A DNA stretch of 64,000 bases from Taenia hydatigena (GCA_036345935.2 JADWOT020000006.1:20600967-20664966); one strand, 5' to 3'; counted from the stretch's first letter, positions 35,930 through 48,831 are shown. The notes: generated by a model from the letters alone, not told the origin. Program-made: numbers and translations.

Positions 35930-38750
35930 CGTTCATCTTTACTAACATTTCAGAAGCTTGCTTGTCAACTCCGTATTTTATTAACTACTTTATTGTATGA
36001 TGATTTGGGAACCGCAAATAACCTCAATTTTCAGCAGGTAATTATAAGACACTATGTTACTTATTTTATGAAGTGAGTAGTATGTGTGCATTTCAAGCAG
36101 CACTTATGCATATTGAGGGAGGTTTTTGTTGGAGCAATCCCACACTTACAAATGTCAGCAATCATGGCTGAGATGTGACTCGTCGGCCATAACGTAGCAT
36201 CAAAGTGCAAAATTAAAGCAGCCATTCAAAATTAAAATAATTTGAGCTTCTCATTAAACAGAATGTAAATGCTATTCTTGATAGACCTTAGGTACATGGG
36301 ATGCAGAACAGAGCACTAAAATTCCACACTTCTTGTTTGCTTGAAGCACACGAGAAAGGATTGGTTGCAGTTGACTGCAGTTGTAATTAGCCTAGAGAGG
36401 AATTCCGCTTACATGTTTGGTCAAGATGTCCAGCAGCTCCGATACTAACTTTCATTGTGAGATGTTTAGCTTCTCAAGGAAGAAGGGTCAGGAATTACTT
36501 ATGTCTATGAGCTACGACAACCCCATTTCGCAACCACACCCACACTTACATGAAATGGGTCAAAGATTTGGTCCCTGCAACGTGTTCTATGCGCAAATCC
36601 CACATCGTTTCTTGCTTCACTGCCTGTTTCAGCAAATACTTACTTCAACTTATGCACTAGGACTGCTGTATGCAAAGCACGCGAAATAGCAGTAACACAG
36701 TGGAATAAGCATTACAAGCATTGCGCCGCAAACCGCGTCTTTTTAATGCATGCGTGTTCATTCGTAGCTAGCACACCAATGTCTTTGAACCGTCACTGTG
36801 GTTGGACCTGCCATGGCAGTGACTAGATGAGCCAAACTAAATCATTTAAATCAACAATCATCTCCACACTCCACTTTCCCCATTCGCAAGATGCTGACTC
36901 GGGTATTCGAGGGCGAGTAATCACCATTGGTGGTGATCAGAGGCCAAGTCTGGCCTCAGTTTTGGTATTCAAGACGAGAAAGCACCGCGTAACATCAAGA
37001 AGTTACATAGTCAAATTGCGACAAAACAAAGGCACAATGTGTAGATATCGAGGTGAAATCAGTCCAATCCCTCTCCCGACGTGCGTTCTACTTAACCTTC
37101 GACGTTCCTGCCAAGCAGACTATCCATGCGCACATCCAACTGTAATAGCAGACTTGAGGTGCCCTGATTCATCTCCGCTCATTTCTTTGCTTCTATTACT
37201 CCACATTCATTCTCCCTCTACACATCTTACAGCATATTTCATTCATCCCATTTCCTGTCACCAACGATGGAATGCGTCCTAATAATTTCGACACGCAATA
37301 GCTCAATCGCAGGATCTCGAACCATTTTCTTAAAATGACACTAAAATTACGCTTTTTTCTTGAAGGCTCGAGAGCGATGCATCCCTGCATAGCTTTTCCA
37401 GGTTGAAGGTGGATGATTTTACCATGACGATTTTCCACTGCACAACTTCAACGTTGTAATCTCTGAGTATGGCTAAAACAGTACTGCAGCCGGCTACCTT
37501 CTTCAGACCTTTCGTCTGTTTACATCCACAATGCATCTGAATCAGTTTTCTATCATATAGAAGCGAATGCTACCAAAGCGTTCTCCGATGGTCTATTCAA
37601 CACCAAATTCACATCAGCACAGACCTGCAATTCTCATCCCAGCAGTCATTGCGAACGAGGAATGTACTCTGCGACTCTAAGTACCACACATGCAATTAGC
37701 TAGAAGCTATCTCATAGATGTGCCTCAACTGCTCAGGTGCCATACACTCACACGCAGACGAAAAGTAATGCTCATCGTATTCCGAACCGCATTGAATGGC
37801 ATTTTCCTCAACATTTGCATAATAAAATCAACTGATATTCTCGCATTCAGTAGATATGTTTACAAGCATATCGCCGATCTGAAGCTTTTGTCGAAACGTT
37901 TGCAAAACGCAGCTTTGAGCCAGAACCTAAAGATGTGACTAACATGACCATTCTATTTGAGGTGTTTTAAGGTCATAAGGGGAAGAGAACCAGTTTAGAA
38001 TGGTCTCAGCTAGTGTCCGCCTCTTTGAGTAGCCTATACATGGACATGCCATCACGATTAAAAGGAACAAACTGTTCCGTTCACCACTGATAGCATTGCC
38101 AGTTTTTGCATCCATTTGAGGGCACTTTTCCAGTTCGGAAAATAAGATATCGCTCGAATGGCGTAGAAACCTCCAATTACAATTCGCATGCCCATTTCTC
38201 AATTGGTCACTGTTCTGCAACGAGGATCTGTCCGGGCAATACAGCATGGCTTAGAACTGAAAATATTGTTGTGCACCAAAGCTGAGCATCTGTCAATGTC
38301 AGTGTTATTGTTGAGGGAAGGTTGGTAATCGAGCAGGGGTATGGAAAACCTCACAATGGCACGTTATGCCGGACACTGGACGAAGTCTACAAAACCTTTC
38401 TCCCACAGCTGTAGAAAAGGACCGAGTTGGCAACTCTGAGCCATGCGTGTAGGTTGGTCAACTTATGGATAAGTCAGTGGGCCTCTTTGTTTGCATCCAA
38501 TCACGAAACCAGGGAAGCCATTCAAAGTAAATTGAAACTAATCCTCTCGCTAAATGAAATTACTGCCTTATTTTTCATCAACCTTGCACACACAGAAGAG
38601 GAACAGAGTACCAGCGTTTCACATTTCCTGTTTGGTTGAGCCAGATGGGAAAGAACTGGCTGTAGTTGAATGCAATAGGCATTGGTTTTGACAAACCGGT
38701 TCTTTGCATTTTGGACAATAGAAAACGTCTATGCAACCCCACTGTCGTCC
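35930..38750. other. No gene firmly supported
   Basis: Only scattered open frames under 110 codons besides the 36827-37282 frame. No RNA gene, no clear repeat. Confidence 0.4.
36827..37282 (+). other. Open frame of 151 codons with a Kelch-like segment
   Basis: Contains RGRVITIGGDQRPSLASVLV followed by FKTRKHRV, which resembles one Kelch blade (hydrophobics, then GGD, then a V-F strand). The remainder is low-complexity Ser/Leu/His. It may be a relic Kelch exon or chance. No neighbouring Kelch exon was found. Confidence 0.2.
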
Positions 38751-38752
38751 CT

Positions 38753-39310
38753 TCAGTTCAAGAATAGCATCAAATCACCATCATAACTTCCTGATTTATT
38801 AGAAGCCAAGGTGTCGGCTGCAAGAGAGCTTGAATTCAAAATGTGTCCAAATTTGAAATGGGATGTCATTATTTTCGGGTAGTTTTGTTTGCACTCACCA
38901 AGAAGCAGAAAGAAGGCGTCTGTGTTGCTCGCAGTGCCATCTTCCGAGCTTCGGCTGACGCCATGAGGTAACCAGATGACCTCTGGGAGCAGCTTACCCT
39001 TGGTATACATTGATTTTGGCAGACAAATCTGACAGCTACTCAGATGCATATCGAATATTTTTCAGGTGGAAGTGTACCATCTGGTGGAAGAATTGGTTAA
39101 AGGCTGGATCATGATTCCACCGATGTCACCGCGGATCTTACCTGCTTGGTGGTCCCCATTATGATTTCTTTGAGTAAAGCCAGGAGTCTCGTAATGGGCA
39201 ATATGATGAATTATTTTAATGTGAATAGCCGCTGATTTTCCTTCTATAATATGATCAGGATAAATGTAAGTGCAAATCAATGTTGAACAGATTGATGCAG
39301 CTCTGCTCAC
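38753..39310 (-). CDS. Candidate multi-exon gene 3' end, unidentified
   Basis: On the minus strand a frame reading PDHIIEGKSAAIHIKII and HIAHYETPGFTQRNHNGDHQ ends at a strong CAG/GTAAGA donor (39141). Downstream a frame MHLSSCQICLPKSMYTK runs to a possible GTAAGC donor (38997) with a 43-base intron ending GTCAG (38955). The next exon ends at GTGAGT (38898). An 81-base intron then closes with CTCTCTTGCAG (38818), and the last exon (38817-38753) can read ADTLASNKSGSYDGDLMLFL. Two frames are possible depending on whether the 43-base intron is used. The splice signals are among the best in the window. Protein family unknown. Confidence 0.35.
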
Positions 39311-41040
39311 AAATGACGTTGTGGATCGTCTGAAGGTAACACTCTATAGGGCTTCAAGTGTGTCCGTATCTCAAACATAAATATAGAAGTATAAGGGAAA
39401 CACGCCTTGCACCTCAAACTTACTTTTGATTTCAAGGGTTAAACTCTATTAGAGAGAAATTATAAACTGCCTTTTACAGTAGGTATGCCTGATATCAGAA
39501 TAAAGATACCTGAGTTGATGAACCTTACATGTACCTACCACCTTGGATAGCTCTATTCACGATGAGCCAAAATTTCAGCCTTTTCTGCTGAGCACAGCAA
39601 AACGCATTCCATTCGTAAACAGAACACTAAGACCACATTGCTTCAAATAAACGAAAAAGGAAATTGTTATTTGTCATCCCAATTTGCTACCATCGAAAAC
39701 TTACTCCCAAATCAAGCAGATAATGAAAGTGTAGAAGCTGACAAACTAGGTTTCGTCTGTTTGACAGAAATGTTCATCACCACAATGCCTACTCCACCTA
39801 GATAACCACGCTAACTACAGTTAGTTCTTCTAACCAATCGGTCCCTCCGCCACGAAAACCACAACATGCAAGTGTTCTTCGCGAACTTTATTATTTCGAA
39901 TGCAAAAGGCATTCTTGCTAGCCATGATTTGGTGGGATGAAACACATACCACGCGCACATGTGCTGCATAATAAGGAGAATGGCCTTTGTAAAAAAACGT
40001 TATGAGAGCAGCCTCAGAAGGTTCAGCTAATTCTTGAAAATGCAAAAGGCATCGACAAACATGTGCATGAAACCGCCGCTACAATATCGTAAATAGGCAC
40101 ACTAAATAACTAGTACATATGCTCCCAACCTAACTTTGACTTTGTGAGCTCTTCCGATTTTATTGTAGTGACGCCTGATCAGCAGTTCTTCAAGCGCAAA
40201 CATTCACACTTCTATTCATTCACTATGAACATGCCCATAGACTAAAATAACCCACTCTTATCATTGCACTGGGCCCAAACAGACAGAGTACCCATTTCTC
40301 AACAACCGTTGGCTCTCGATCATTGGTAAAACTATCCAACTAAATGAGAAGAGAGGCAAAACTACACAACACACCGAAGAATGCACAAGCCAGTCACCCA
40401 TTTACGACCTTAAACGACCTTAGTGCCGTAGTTGATTGAATTATGAAAAGTCGCTAAAACCTTTTGGACTAATTAAAAGATGTGCAAAATCATTAGCAAT
40501 GATTTGTGCTTAATCGATTTAAGCACCAATTTTGTTACATAACGCATGCTTAAAGTAAACTGGAACGTACAGGTAAATGAAAAATAAAAGCACATGCTGC
40601 TACTTGAATTTGTGATACCCGAGTTTTTATTCGTGCTTCGTAGGCCAGAGGCGAAAGGACAATTTAAAACCTGGCCTTAGAGCAGTGTGGTTCCTCTCCA
40701 AAGCGCGATACACTTCCGTCTTTAACTCTTCCACAATATTCCTTTGCATCTTCTCTCTGATCGATAACAAGGATGTCAAAGCATACTCAGCCTTCCAATA
40801 GTAAGGGCGGAGAGGGATAAGAGGAGAAACGCTTACCAAAATTACTTTAGCTTTTTACTGGCAAACATTACTGCGCTATGATGATGCATTTATAAGTTAT
40901 TATTATTTACCTTCAATTTATTGTTGACAATTTATTGCAAGTCGTCCTTTTCGAATAATTGCTACTCAAATTTTATGCCTAAGTCAAAATTATTAGTGTT
41001 AGTAGTACTTATTGTCTTGTCAAAAATACATAAAAATTAG
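39311..41040. other. No gene supported
   Basis: Only short frames; nothing recognisable on either strand. Confidence 0.4.
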
Positions 41041-43016
41041 AAGTTTGTTTGTTATACCGGACGAACTTTGGAGTGATTGGTCGGATTTGCACACGGCTCG
41101 CTCAAGTGCTGGTGTTTTTTGGGATCGTTGTTTCGGATTTAGGCGTTCTATCCGCTGTCGATAGTTGAAAATCTAGCAAGCTTTTAGTACCTTTTTTAGT
41201 TTTATATTGTTATTTCTTTTTGGTTTTTTTTCAAAATGTCAATTTGCTTGCTTTGTACACATACTTGCTGGAGTAAACGCAAAGGCCTCTTAATGTGACT
41301 GTTAAGACGGTTACATTTCAAATGCAAGGTCTCCTTACGTGCATTTTTTGCTGTATATTGATAAATTACGGCTGTTTCGATAGTATGTGGTGCTGTTTGT
41401 TTTTTAATGACGTTGGAATTCGATTGATGAGGCGTGATTTTGTGGGGAGGAGTTATAACCTTGGCGAGGGCTTGGCAATTAATTGCTTGGCGCTTTTTTG
41501 TGATTAAACACCAATCATGTGTACGCGTAAACATTTATGCTTTTGCTTTCTCTATTAGTCTATATGTTAGGCCAACCGTTTCAGAAATAGTTGCAGTTGC
41601 TGTGAAGACTTTGCTTTCTGTTTGCACTGCCTATTCGCGTTGATTTTTTACTGCACAATGCTTCTTGCAATTAAATAAGATTGTTTTGGCTGTTTTTAAG
41701 TGGTTTTTTATTTTGGCAAGGGTAAGTTCTGATTAATGCGGTCCAACTTGATGAAGGGGCTTGTAACTTTGGTAAAGCGAACGCGTTCACTTCTTGCTGT
41801 ACGACACTTTGAGCGATAAATTAAGATTGTTTTGGCAATTTGTAATTAGTTTGCTCTCTAATGACGGTGGATTTTGTTGAGAGGAGTTATAACGTTGCTA
41901 GATACGTGGCAACTACTCATTATTTTCTCGCTAATAAGTATCCATCATATTTGTAAACCTTATTATCCCTTTTCTTTGTCCGGTTGCATGCCGGAATAGA
42001 AGTTAGAGAAGAAGCTGCAGCAGCGATGAATGCAAATTTCGCCTTCGCTATCACTTCACACATTTCTCAGGTAGGATTGGATTGTGCTTAATGAGTTGTT
42101 GGTGCCTGTTTTGGGAGCAGTAATGGAATCGATGTGCGTTCCTATGTTGGGTGGGAACGTGCTTTTCTCACATTGGATGTGTGATGAAAGGTGCGCTATT
42201 TTCATTACTACGATATGCGTGTTGTCGGAGCAGCACATATGGATGGCAGAGGACTGGGGGCGGGAGTAGGGTTATTTGTTGTGTAGAGAGCCTCGGTGAT
42301 GGCTTGGTCGTAGGTTCCTCAGCTTTGTCGGCATGAGTTGGTGTCTCTGAGTGAGGTAGACGCGGCAGTGGCAGGAGCAGAGGAAGACGGGGTGGCTAGT
42401 GGGAAGCTTTGGCATCACCACGCAGACTGTACTTTGTAGCGGTCTTAAATGTTTGCTTGTTAAGGTGTTTTCTTTTTTCCTATCAGTAGTTATTTTTGTG
42501 GGCGTTGGCTTTGCGGCGCATTGGATCCTCCACACATCGGTCTTTACATCGTTTGGTTTTTTCCCTTTTCAGATGATGCAAACTTACTCTGGTGGTGGTG
42601 GTGAAGTAACATTTGATGAGTGTGTGGAATGGTAGACAATGCAGGATGTTGGAGTCATTCGCGGTGGCGGCGGCGTCTCCATCTCGGTTGTGCGATGTAG
42701 ATGCCGGCAGGCATGAACGACACGGACTACTACTGCTATTATGTCTCCATCTCTTTGTCTTCGCCAGGCGTGGATGGTTGGGTGGGTGGGTGGCGGATAG
42801 GGGAGAGGCTAGGGGGCTCTGCCGTGGGTGTGTGAAAGAGTGAAGGAGACGTTCTCTTACGGCAACGAATGGAAGCGCTATGGACCAGGGCTCACTAGTG
42901 GCAACTGCCGTACATTTCACTTCCGCGTGTAGGGAAATGTTTTTGGTGTTGGAGGGTGGCGGTGCGTGATTGGTCCCCGTCAATGCACAATGACGTGTGT
43001 GAGCGTCAGCATCCAT
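41040..43016. other. G/T-rich strand-biased block
   Basis: The plus strand is rich in T and G over about 2 kb, like 29300-31640. The 177-codon minus-strand frame (42483-43016), rich in Pro, Ser, His and Thr, is explained by this composition. A GGTGGTGGTGGTG run lies near 42592. Confidence 0.5.
41380..41958. repeat. Diverged tandem repeat, apparent 145-base period
   Basis: GAGGAGTTATAAC with flanking TTTTGT recurs at about 41445 and 41879 (offset 434). AAGATTGTTTTGGC recurs at about 41678 and 41823 (offset 145). 434 is three times 145, which suggests about four diverged units. It sits inside a T/G-rich block. Confidence 0.45.
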
Positions 43017-44101
43017 CCAGCATCATTGGAATATCCTGTTGATGTGTTAACCAGCGCAAAGAATGCAGACAGAAACACTGGCTGAACGAGTAGAATTTCA
43101 GAAGGACTGGCAAGAAATGCATTTCATGTTCACTATTCTGCAACTTCTTAAAGTAACTGGGCGTTTTATGGTTGGAAGTGGACGAGAGTACCTAAGACTA
43201 GGAAGAGCTCATTAGGTGAGGTGATGTTGAGTGTCGGTAAATGATTTGCGATTAACGCCTGTGTCTTTGGTGATGGGAGGATGGATTTCGTCTTCTATCG
43301 TTTAAAGGGGCGGTTGGTGGGGCCCATTAATTCTTTTAGCTGTAGGCGGTGCCTACTCCTGTCCATTCATGACTGATCAGCGGTCTATACTGCGTCAATA
43401 TGGCTATTCATTCCGTACTTATGCAGTCATCCGCTCATGCAATTCCCAACTCGCCTGCATTCATCATCGCCTCGAACGACCTTGAGAACGAAGCAATTAC
43501 TAGTACACACAACGTGAATGGCATTTCGAATGATGCTCAAGGGGCACGAAGTGAATGCCGCTGCATTTTCAAAAGATTAGTACTTTGATCGTTGAAATTA
43601 GAGCATCTTCCGGGGCAGTAAAAAGACCCACCAATGATGCGTCAAGGTCGTGATTGGGGGTAGCAGTGAAATGACCGAGACCACAAATCCACGTTTGGCT
43701 AAAAACGAAGTGGAAACACGGAAGTCCGCTACTACAGTTGAACAATCAACTAATTGATGACTCAAATATCCTTTCTCTCTTTTCAATGATCATTTAGTTA
43801 TCCATTCCTGATTTATTAATTCATTCTTGCCCGATTCACACATTCAAGCAGTTACGAACAACTTGACTGTGCATTTGATGCTCTGCATCATTGCTGGTGA
43901 CATGGGCTGACGCAGTGGAGCTCTTGTCTGATGACATCAACAGCAATGTTGTCCACTGCTCCTTTGAGGCGGTACATCAATCATAAAACAGTTGTTTGTG
44001 CATCTACTCTCTTCCACTCATTCTCCGCCACTTGGTGTGAGTTGGTTTCCCTTCAGGTTACAAGAAATCACCAACTCGGTTGACGAACGAGGGTTGCGAG
44101 A
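43017..44101. other. No gene supported
   Basis: Short frames only, on both strands; the FG-GAP-like fragment begins immediately beyond. Confidence 0.4.
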
Positions 44102-44239
44102 TCAATCATAGAAGAGCAACTGTTGACCGGAAATGCCCACAACAATCTCTGGAAGTTTATCGAAATCGAGATCGGCCACACAAGCGCAAATGACGTGGTC
44201 AAAATCAGCGTTCTGAGGCAGCGCCTTGAAGCGCACAAG
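44102..44239 (-). CDS. FG-GAP/kaptin-like exon fragment
   Basis: The frame reads RFKALPQNADFDHV, then CACVADLDFDKLPEIVVG, then ISGQQLLFYD and a stop. The ADLDFD-x-PEIVVG-x-x-GQQLLFY pattern is the beta-propeller style of FG-GAP proteins, closest in feel to kaptin/ITFG2, parts of the KICSTOR regulator of mTORC1. On the same strand, upstream, a CAG/GTAAGT donor (45006) and a CATAG acceptor (44968) frame a 39-base intron, so a gene may span 45.1-44.1 kb. The stop right after FYD and the lack of other propeller exons leave open that this is a relic. Confidence 0.35.
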   Translation of the reverse strand, partial: LVRFKALPQNADFDHVICACVADLDFDKLPEIVVGISGQQLLFYD

Positions 44240-44967
44240 TTATTGAAAAACACCTATTGCTCCTTGACTCTTACTTCCTGAGAAGGACTAAAGCGATTGC
44301 AGGTTGGTAGCGTTCTCCACCGTTGGTGATGTAATGAATGGGACAAAGTGATGAGGCCTACGCCCCCTCACAGTGCGTACCTCCACCATGATAGATGATG
44401 GCGATTTCGAGGAGAGGTCTATGCTCACCAAACACTTCTTCTTCATTCAAGTGAACTGCTTTTTTAACAATTGCATGCTGCGATTGATCCAGTGTGGTGG
44501 GGATGCGTCTCCGTCTCCTCACATTGACATCAATCATGGCGACGATGACCACGAAGTGTCAGTGGCATTTTGGCACCAGTCTTTGACAACGACCTGGATA
44601 AAAACAGAATGATTCGAAATAAATAGATATGATATAAATTATGTTTAAAATTTGTCTCATTCCTAACTTAAGGTTTGACTTTAGCTGTATGGAAGAGGCG
44701 AAGGAGGGCAGATGACTGAGTTGACGATTAGACTTGATTCATTTCTCGCTCTCCCCCAAGTAGCTAGCAACAATAAGGGTACACAAGTGAAATCACTCTA
44801 AGCCGTGCAGCACGAGACAGAGGAGAATGGAGCATTGTGATGAGGAGGCGATGAGGTGGTCGAATAGTGTGGGGATGGGGATGGAGGAGGTGAATGCTGT
44901 TCCGTTACTTCATTAGAGGTGCCTTAACGGCTTTTGACGTATCAGTCTTGTTGATACTTTGGTAATA

Positions 44968-45130
44968 CTATGAGTGATATTCTGAGTGAACAGTGTCGGA
45001 ACTTACCTGTGCAGGGCAGTTTAGGAAAATGGGTATCTTTCGTAAAAGTGGGTCTTGACCTTTCACTTTCTCCACTTACGTCCTATACAGACAACGAAGG
45101 GAGGTATCCGTACAATAGCATCCCATCCAC
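44968..45130 (-). other. Candidate exon end with a 39-base intron
   Basis: An exon on the minus strand ends in CCTGCACAG at 45007 before a perfect GTAAGT donor. The intron would run 45006-44968 and end in CACTCATAG. All three upstream frames are short, so the reading frame is unsettled. It could belong with the FG-GAP-like exon at 44102-44239, 0.7 kb downstream. Confidence 0.25.
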
Positions 45131-46797
45131 AATAGGTTGCAATTCACTGATCACTTGAGCGTCTCCACATCCTTTTTCGCAAATGAAGAGCTCCGATTGC
45201 AATTATTCCTTAGAGCGAGTAGAGTTAGAGCACTCTTCATTGGTGATGATGCAATGAACAGAGCTGAGTGCCTGTGTCTCTGCCTACTCGCAACAGCACC
45301 AGTTCCACCCCCAGCGTGCATAATCCTCATTATTCCACCTCATTACCTACGTCCCCAGTGATGGAGAATGACACCCACCTGCATTCGCTCCACTCATCCG
45401 AGCGAAAAATAGCCAAACGAGGAAAGGTGAACACCCAGTCTATTAAACACCTTTGCGATTATGCCGATACGCTACTGCTGACATTGCAACAGCTTCAATC
45501 TTCATAGAAGCCACCTCTCAGCCAAAGCGGATCGAAATCGTTTACAAGTGACGTCTGCAATCATGGTGTGCCTCTTTCCTTTTTAGCATCAAATGGTGGC
45601 CTCATCACTAAGCAAGTGATGTCTGTACAGCTTGCCTACTTAAGACAGTTGTTCCATCCTAATTCATTTCAGATTGCAAGCTTGACTGTTTGCAGGACTT
45701 TCTTCCCAGAGGTGGTCGTCTTCCTCCTCCACTGAATGAGGGTTTTGAGTGTGATGCTACAGTCTACAGCATTATGAGCTCCTGTCGGAGTAGGATCCGA
45801 ACAGCAGCCATCGGTTAATGAATTCAGCCATGAATTTGAGCAGTGCATCATTTCCAAGGAGGACTCATGCGACGCATGCTGGGCATCAATGACTGGCAAC
45901 TAATCCACCTTACAGACGTTCACCTCATGCAATGGCATTGAGGATTTTTTTGTAAAAGTAGTTGAGTCTGCTCTTCAACCATGCCAATAGGGGCTTGGTC
46001 GATTACAAAGCACTTCGATTGCCCACAAGGACGTAGAAGTACCACAGCGCATCATTCGTGGTCGTGAGCATGCATGCCTAGACTACGCTGGGAAGGAAGC
46101 ATTCCCAAATATTTCATTCCCTCCTTTGATAATTTAACACTGGTGTATGCTAGTTCTTCAGCCAACTTCTTGTTTGACAGAATGGCAACCGCATGAGACG
46201 CTTATCCAGTTAGTTTGGCATTTAAGTTGGAATAAATCTTCGTTTCGAGTATGCATGCCACGACTACAGGGAAATCAACCCTTATACGCGTTTCTAATGC
46301 TGTTATGTAGAAATTATGCATCGTAATGCGTCACGTTAGTTCTTATAAATGAGCAACTACAAGGGCAAAAATGTCCTTTAACTCAACCTGGCAATGAGAT
46401 CACGAAGTGCATGCATCACCCACCCATGTCGTGTACAATCATTCACAGACTTTCCTCAAAGGCAATTTTATTAAATCAGAGCAAAGCCAGTCAATTTGTC
46501 AACCGACACTTGCTTTAGAATACACTTTTAATCGGGTTCGCCGGGACCATCCACCCCACAAGTCCATATAAGTTGAGTAGTTGTGTTGTTTGCATCTAGA
46601 AATGTAAATGCTGCCATTGCTAAGGGTAACCGAAGCAGACTTTTCGCATAGGTGAATTAATGGCTTCGTGTAAGACACAATTCGCCGCAACCAGCAGTGC
46701 GAAGTAAGGAAGTCACGAAGCCAAGAAGAGCAGATACAGGGTAGAAAAACTGCAGCTTATGTTGTTGCTATTATAAACAAAATAACGCGGGCGGCGC
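45131..46797. other. No gene supported
   Basis: Scattered short frames. Nothing recognised up to the tRNA-like gene. Confidence 0.4.
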
Positions 46798-46882
46798 CTG
46801 GCGATAGCTCAGTTGGTAGAGCAGTGGACTGTAGATGTCAACAGCAACCCATAGGTCGGTGGTTCAAATCCGCCTCGCTTAA
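46798..46882 (+). tRNA. tRNA-Tyr (GTA)-like gene with short intron; possibly a pseudogene
   Basis: The A box (TAGCTCAGTTGG, 46805) is perfect and the B box (GGTTCAAATCC, 46861) differs from consensus by one base. The D arm (GCTC/GAGC) and T arm (GGTGG/CCGCC) pair fully. The anticodon loop CTGTAGA carries GTA (Tyr), followed by about 12 extra bases (near 46834-46845), as expected for tRNA-Tyr, which has an intron in most eukaryotes. Weak points: the two outermost acceptor pairs mismatch, a third is G-T, and the last anticodon-stem pair is A-C. No TTTT terminator follows closely. This is either a degenerate functional gene or a tRNA-derived pseudogene/SINE head. Confidence 0.7.
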
Positions 46883-48635
46883 GCCCCATGTCCGTGTCGC
46901 CTTGCTCCCCTTTGCTGGTTTGCCCTGGATCTTGTATCTTTGCTCGGGTACCCTCTAGCAGACGGGTGTTGTCATCTCTAACATGACGAGTCTAAGATCT
47001 GCATAAAGCTCAGGTTTAACACCCTTTTCCTCACGTACAATCCAATACCATCATTGCCATGTAAAATTATGCCTTAGCAATTTCGGGCTATGCTAACATC
47101 TGCACAACCAGGCTACTAACGAGAATTCCTACACTTCGTCACGCTTTTAACCTTATGTCAGGTACAGCCCAAATCTTCCACTCTTGTGCTGAAAGATGAA
47201 TTAATGCTATGGGCTCCCGTAATCTGATACCAATCACACATAAGATAAAGGATGGGGCGTCACATACATGTAACACCAATAGTTAATGTGTCAATGTGGA
47301 GTGGACGCGTTAACTACGCATGCGTATCCCTCCCACGCTTTCGGCCGATTTGAGAATGCCTCGCCATTTCTTGTCATGTAGATCTGTCAAATTCAAAGCA
47401 GATCTATTTTTACATTCTTGATCTGTAGGTGTAATACAACCGTCAGTTTTTCGATAGCGCCTAATTTCATACTTAAATTGCTCACAATTCCTATATTTTT
47501 AGAGTTATGTTACTAAAATCATATCAGTAGAGCAGTTGGTTTTCAAACACTTTAGCGACAGCAGCTCACCATCAGTTCATGGTCTCTGGTTCCAGCCAAT
47601 CTTGATGTAAGTGTTGCTAACAAACTGGCCTCTATAATAAATTGCAAAGTGTGAATGATTTGCAGAGCTTGGATGGTGCTTGATGAGTATGGTGAGTAAA
47701 TGTCATAATGACTTCTACATGCCATTTTCCATTTGACTTCTAGAAGGTAGGAGAGGATCACAAACGAAGTCCAACAAACCATACAGTTATTTGGTAATTG
47801 GGTTTCAAATGATAAAGCAAATTGAGGACAGCGTCATCGTTTGCTTAAACAAAGCCTTCATCATGTTTGTAAGCAGATGAATCGACGATGATGAGGCAGA
47901 TTTTACCATTAGGGCTTTTTGAATTCCAAGTCTCCAGGTGGCCTCTCCCACCATGCTCGATGGTATCAGAAATGTGGTGATCGATGAAAAGCCTCCATAA
48001 AAGCTGCACTCACAGACCATCACGGTACAACTGATTGAGTGCATAATTCATTGGCAATTCTAAGGGCTCTTACTGTTAACTAGTTCCCATTTGTGCAATT
48101 TGTTACAATTCTAGTGGTTGAGAGGTAATTGTCGGCTCCTAACATGCGCTGAGTTGCCTGCAGTAGGTGACACGGTGCGGCGTTGGAGAATCCGCCACAG
48201 ATCCTACGCATTTACACTTGCTTGGTAGTCCAGACGCGGGCTAAGCAAATCCGAAAATGTAGCCCTCTAGGCTTGTGGCTGCTGAGTGTCTGAATGGCGG
48301 CCAAGCGTATCGCTTTTATTTGTAACGCCTAACACGAGTTCCTACTAATCTAGGTAGTCATTAATCATAAAGTCATTTTACTGGTGAAATGAAGGGCGAT
48401 TTGATTAAAATAGCTTTGTTAATCCTTGGAGGTGCCACACCACCTGGATGACTGTTTCCCGAGGAGTAAGTGATGAACATATGACAGGACGTTTTAAACT
48501 CGTTTTCGAAAACACAAAACTAGATGCTCTTCTGCTTCTTCACACCACCGACAGCATCTAGTTTCTTCATGGACAGCGTGGTCAAGTCATCTCGCTACTG
48601 TCCGGAAAAGTTCCCACGCATGTTCTTATCTTCCC
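46883..48635. other. Mostly featureless around the 47.8 kb fragment
   Basis: No gene apart from the interrupted frame at 47758-47960. No terminator-like T run directly after the tRNA-like gene. Confidence 0.4.
47758..47960 (-). pseudogene. Protein-like frame interrupted by one stop
   Basis: The frame reads GHLETWNSKSPNGKICLII, then VDSSAYKHDEGFV, a TAA (47847-47845), then ANDDAVLNLLYHLKPNYQ and ITVWFVGLRL before TGA. Composition and hydrophobic patterning look like a real globular domain, but I do not recognise it. The single internal stop suggests a pseudogene or a misread intron. Confidence 0.25.
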
Positions 48636-48831
48636 CTAATGGAAATCACAAAATTCTTGGGTCAGTGGACATAAAGTCACCAGAAAATAAGTGGAAGAGA
48701 AAGTTGGTGCAGTTATTTGTGGTCTGTGACATGGTATTAAGAGCGGTGGACTGAAAATACCTGTAGCTTTCGATCCTAAAGATGTCTTTATCCCATCTCG
48801 AATACTCGCTGGTGGATAGGGTGAACAGCAA
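48636..48831 (-). CDS. Candidate two exons joined by a 37-base intron
   Basis: The exon reading STSEYSRWDKDIFRIESY ends at ACAG/GTATTT (48760). An intron of 37 bases ends GTCACAG (48724), and splicing continues in frame as RPQITAPTFSSTYFLVTL to a stop near 48636. The opposite strand is also open. No family recognised; the start is unknown. Confidence 0.25.

Noticed and set aside
42483..43016. 177-codon minus-strand frame as a gene
   Set aside because: Same composition effect as at 30.7 kb; low-complexity and no recognisable fold.
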